A stretch of DNA of 8,195 nt from Verrucomicrobiota bacterium (GTDB lineage Bacteria > Verrucomicrobiota > Verrucomicrobiia > Limisphaerales > JAEYXS01). The position numbers were made by a program, and so were the translations under genes. Location: NCBI GenBank assembly GCA_021156225.1, contig JAJNBN010000127.1, positions 1-8,195 on the forward strand, in the 5' to 3' direction. This document shows, in pieces, positions 6,929 through 8,195 of the stretch (position 1 is its first letter; every line of letters begins with the position of its first letter). The notes under the pieces were generated by a model that saw nothing but the letters and a program-made list of their open reading frames with translations, ran no database searches and was not told the origin of the DNA.

Positions 6929-7825
6929 ATGAATTTATCTCCTACTAGTTTAGGCGAGGTTGCGGGTCAGCCGCTGGCTGTCAAACTGGAGGCCATTTTG
7001 GGCTATCCCCGGGATTCTTTAGGCAATCAATTCGTTTACCTGGTCGTATGCCCCCGCGCGCGCGGGCTGTGCATCGGTTTGAACCTGAACCCAGACCAGC
7101 AATGCAACTTCGACTGCATCTATTGCGAAGTGGCGAGAAAAACACCTGCGCCCAATGTGCGTCTTGACGTGGGCCGGCTGGCGACGGAGTTCCGCACGGC
7201 CTTGGAGTACGTGGATTCTGGCAAGGTGAGAGAACTCCCCAGTTTCCGGAGCCTCCCACGCGAGCTGCTGACTCTCCGGCAAGTGACGCTGAGCGGCGAT
7301 GGTGAACCGACCTTGTGCAACGAATTCCGTGAAGTGGTGGAGGACCTGGTCCAATTCCGGGCGATGAGCGGGCATTCTTTCTTCAAACTGGTGCTGCTTA
7401 CCAATGCCACCGGCTTGGATCGTGAAACCGTGAAGGCGGGCCTGAAGTATTTCAACCGGCAGGATGAGATCTGGTGCAAGCTGGATGGCGGCAGTGTGGA
7501 GCATTTGCAAAAGGTCAACCGACCTGAAGTCCCGCCCGAGCACGTGTTCAGCAACATCCTGGCCTTGGCCCGGCAAAGGCCGGTAGTGATCCAGAGCCTC
7601 TTTCCAGCGGTGAATGGTACCGGTCCTCATTGGCATGACGTGGAGGCTTATGTCGCGCGGCTGAAACAATTGCTGGCCGACGGAGCCAAGATATCCCTCG
7701 TCCAAATATATTCCGCGACTCGTACCGCCCACCATGATGAGTGCGGACATGTGCCGCTCCGCACGCTGTCGAAGATCGCCGCGCATGTGAGAAAATGCAC
7801 GGGCTTGCGGACGGAAGTGTTTTAA
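6929..7825 (+). CDS. Radical SAM protein, TYW1-like (COG0731 type)
   Basis: A 298-residue radical SAM enzyme. The iron-sulfur cluster motif CNFDCIYC is at C59, C63 and C66, preceded by GLNLNP; the SAM-contacting SGDGEPTL motif is at 122-129; a strand with LLTNATGL and a later KLDGG follow in the order of a radical SAM barrel. The GLNLNPDxxCNFDCIYCE and SGDGEPTL combination is characteristic of the family containing archaeal Taw1/TYW1, which builds the tricyclic wyosine base in tRNA-Phe. Bacteria are not known to make wyosine, so the substrate of bacterial members is unknown and the family name should not be read as a function. No flavodoxin domain is attached, unlike eukaryotic TYW1. The start at 6929 has no obvious ribosome binding site; it is chosen because the family-like sequence begins shortly after. 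The gene is monocistronic as far as can be seen and converges on the transporter gene 43 bp downstream. Confidence 0.85.
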   Translation: MNLSPTSLGEVAGQPLAVKLEAILGYPRDSLGNQFVYLVVCPRARGLCIGLNLNPDQQCNFDCIYCEVARKTPAPNVRLDVGRLATEFRTALEYVDSGKVRELPSFRSLPRELLTLRQVTLSGDGEPTLCNEFREVVEDLVQFRAMSGHSFFKLVLLTNATGLDRETVKAGLKYFNRQDEIWCKLDGGSVEHLQKVNRPEVPPEHVFSNILALARQRPVVIQSLFPAVNGTGPHWHDVEAYVARLKQLLADGAKISLVQIYSATRTAHHDECGHVPLRTLSKIAAHVRKCTGLRTEVF

Positions 7826-7868
7826 AGCGGTGAAGTGATTTGCCCGGTCGCCAGATTTCTGCTGCCGA

Positions 7869-8195
7869 CTAACGGATCGTTACCATCGTCAATGCCACGG
7901 CCCCGATCACGGCGATCACGCCGCCGATGAGGGACCGTTTGGACGGCCGCTCGCCTTCAATGAAATAGGCGAGGGGAATCACCGCCAGCGGAGTCAGCGC
8001 CACGATGGGCATGACCACGCCCGTGCCGTTTTTGAGCAGCGCCCATTGATAGCAGCTCACGCCGAGCGTAGGACCGGCCAGGCCGTTCAAAACCATCCAG
8101 TACCAGCCTTTACGCCAACGGTCCGGGTTCACCGGGGGTAAATCTTCCGGGTGCTTGGCCCCGGGCAATTGCGCCAGGATCTCACGGCGCTTCAC
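7869..8195 (-). CDS. EamA/DMT-family transporter, C-terminal part (5' end outside window)
   Basis: The last ~108 residues of a drug/metabolite transporter superfamily permease. Family members are usually about 290-310 residues with ten helices from two EamA repeats; the visible part covers most of the second repeat. Hydrophobic segments run at about residues 31-53 (containing GPTLGVSCYQWAL), 58-78 (MPIVALTPLAVIPLAYF) and 88-106 (SLIGGVIAVIGAVAL). The EGERPSKRSLIGG loop between the last two helices is very typical of EamA proteins. The frame is open to the right edge; the GTG at 8193-8195 is simply the first codon in view, not a supported start. Substrate cannot be predicted. The gene converges with the radical SAM gene; the 43-bp gap (7826-7868) has no clear terminator hairpin. 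Confidence 0.8.
   Translation of the reverse strand: MKRREILAQLPGAKHPEDLPPVNPDRWRKGWYWMVLNGLAGPTLGVSCYQWALLKNGTGVVMPIVALTPLAVIPLAYFIEGERPSKRSLIGGVIAVIGAVALTMVTIR

Noticed and set aside
6886..6948. Short 20-codon frame starting ATG ACC AAC, overlapping the radical SAM start, as a possible leader peptide
   Set aside because: The upstream GGAAG is too close to the ATG, the peptide shows no regulatory codon run, and no attenuator hairpins were found.
7019..7786. 255-codon open frame opposite the radical SAM gene
   Set aside because: Antisense shadow of a gene with an intact CxxxCxxC motif; no domain recognised.

Overview
The window comes from a moderately GC-rich bacterial chromosome (high-50s percent GC by eye) with tightly packed genes and mostly weak or absent Shine-Dalgarno sequences. 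The protein types suggest a Verrucomicrobia/Planctomycetes-type bacterium: a long membrane protein fused to a spermidine-synthase-like domain, a flavin halogenase-like oxidoreductase starting with a FPRYHVGESLIP-type motif, and a bacterial TYW1-like radical SAM enzyme. This placement is an inference from protein style; no rRNA or other marker gene is present. No tRNA, rRNA, CRISPR array, insertion sequence or attachment site was seen.

Region 1 (1-2479, + strand) is the end of a probable operon of three genes: the C-terminal part of a HemN-like radical SAM protein, a chorismate pyruvate-lyase (UbiC-like) protein, and a flavin-dependent halogenase-like oxidoreductase. Together they suggest a small aromatic specialised-metabolite pathway: 4-hydroxybenzoate made from chorismate, then possibly halogenated or oxidised, with a radical SAM step of unknown kind. 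The rest of the cluster would lie upstream of the window. A hairpin directly after the third gene may end the transcript.

Region 2 (2574-4584, + strand) holds two adjacent, diverged GDP-mannose 4,6-dehydratase genes. The first is intact. The second carries an in-frame TAA at 4450-4452; the reading frame continues for 43 more recognisable family codons to a second TAA at 4582-4584. It therefore looks like a nonsense-mutated gene, unless the base is a sequencing error or the stop is read through. The intact enzyme makes GDP-4-keto-6-deoxymannose, a precursor of deoxysugars in surface polysaccharides.

Region 3 (4608-8195) has unrelated single genes on alternating strands: a roughly 14-helix membrane protein fused to a spermidine-synthase-like Rossmann domain (- strand), a divergently transcribed radical SAM enzyme of the TYW1-like/COG0731 type (+ strand), and the C-terminal third of an EamA/DMT-family transporter running off the right edge (- strand). 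The 128-bp divergent spacer (6801-6928) must hold the promoters of the first two, but no convincing -35/-10 pair was found.

The most interesting points are the chorismate lyase/halogenase/HemN-like trio and the single nonsense codon in the second dehydratase. Nothing seen amounts to a clearly new biological system.
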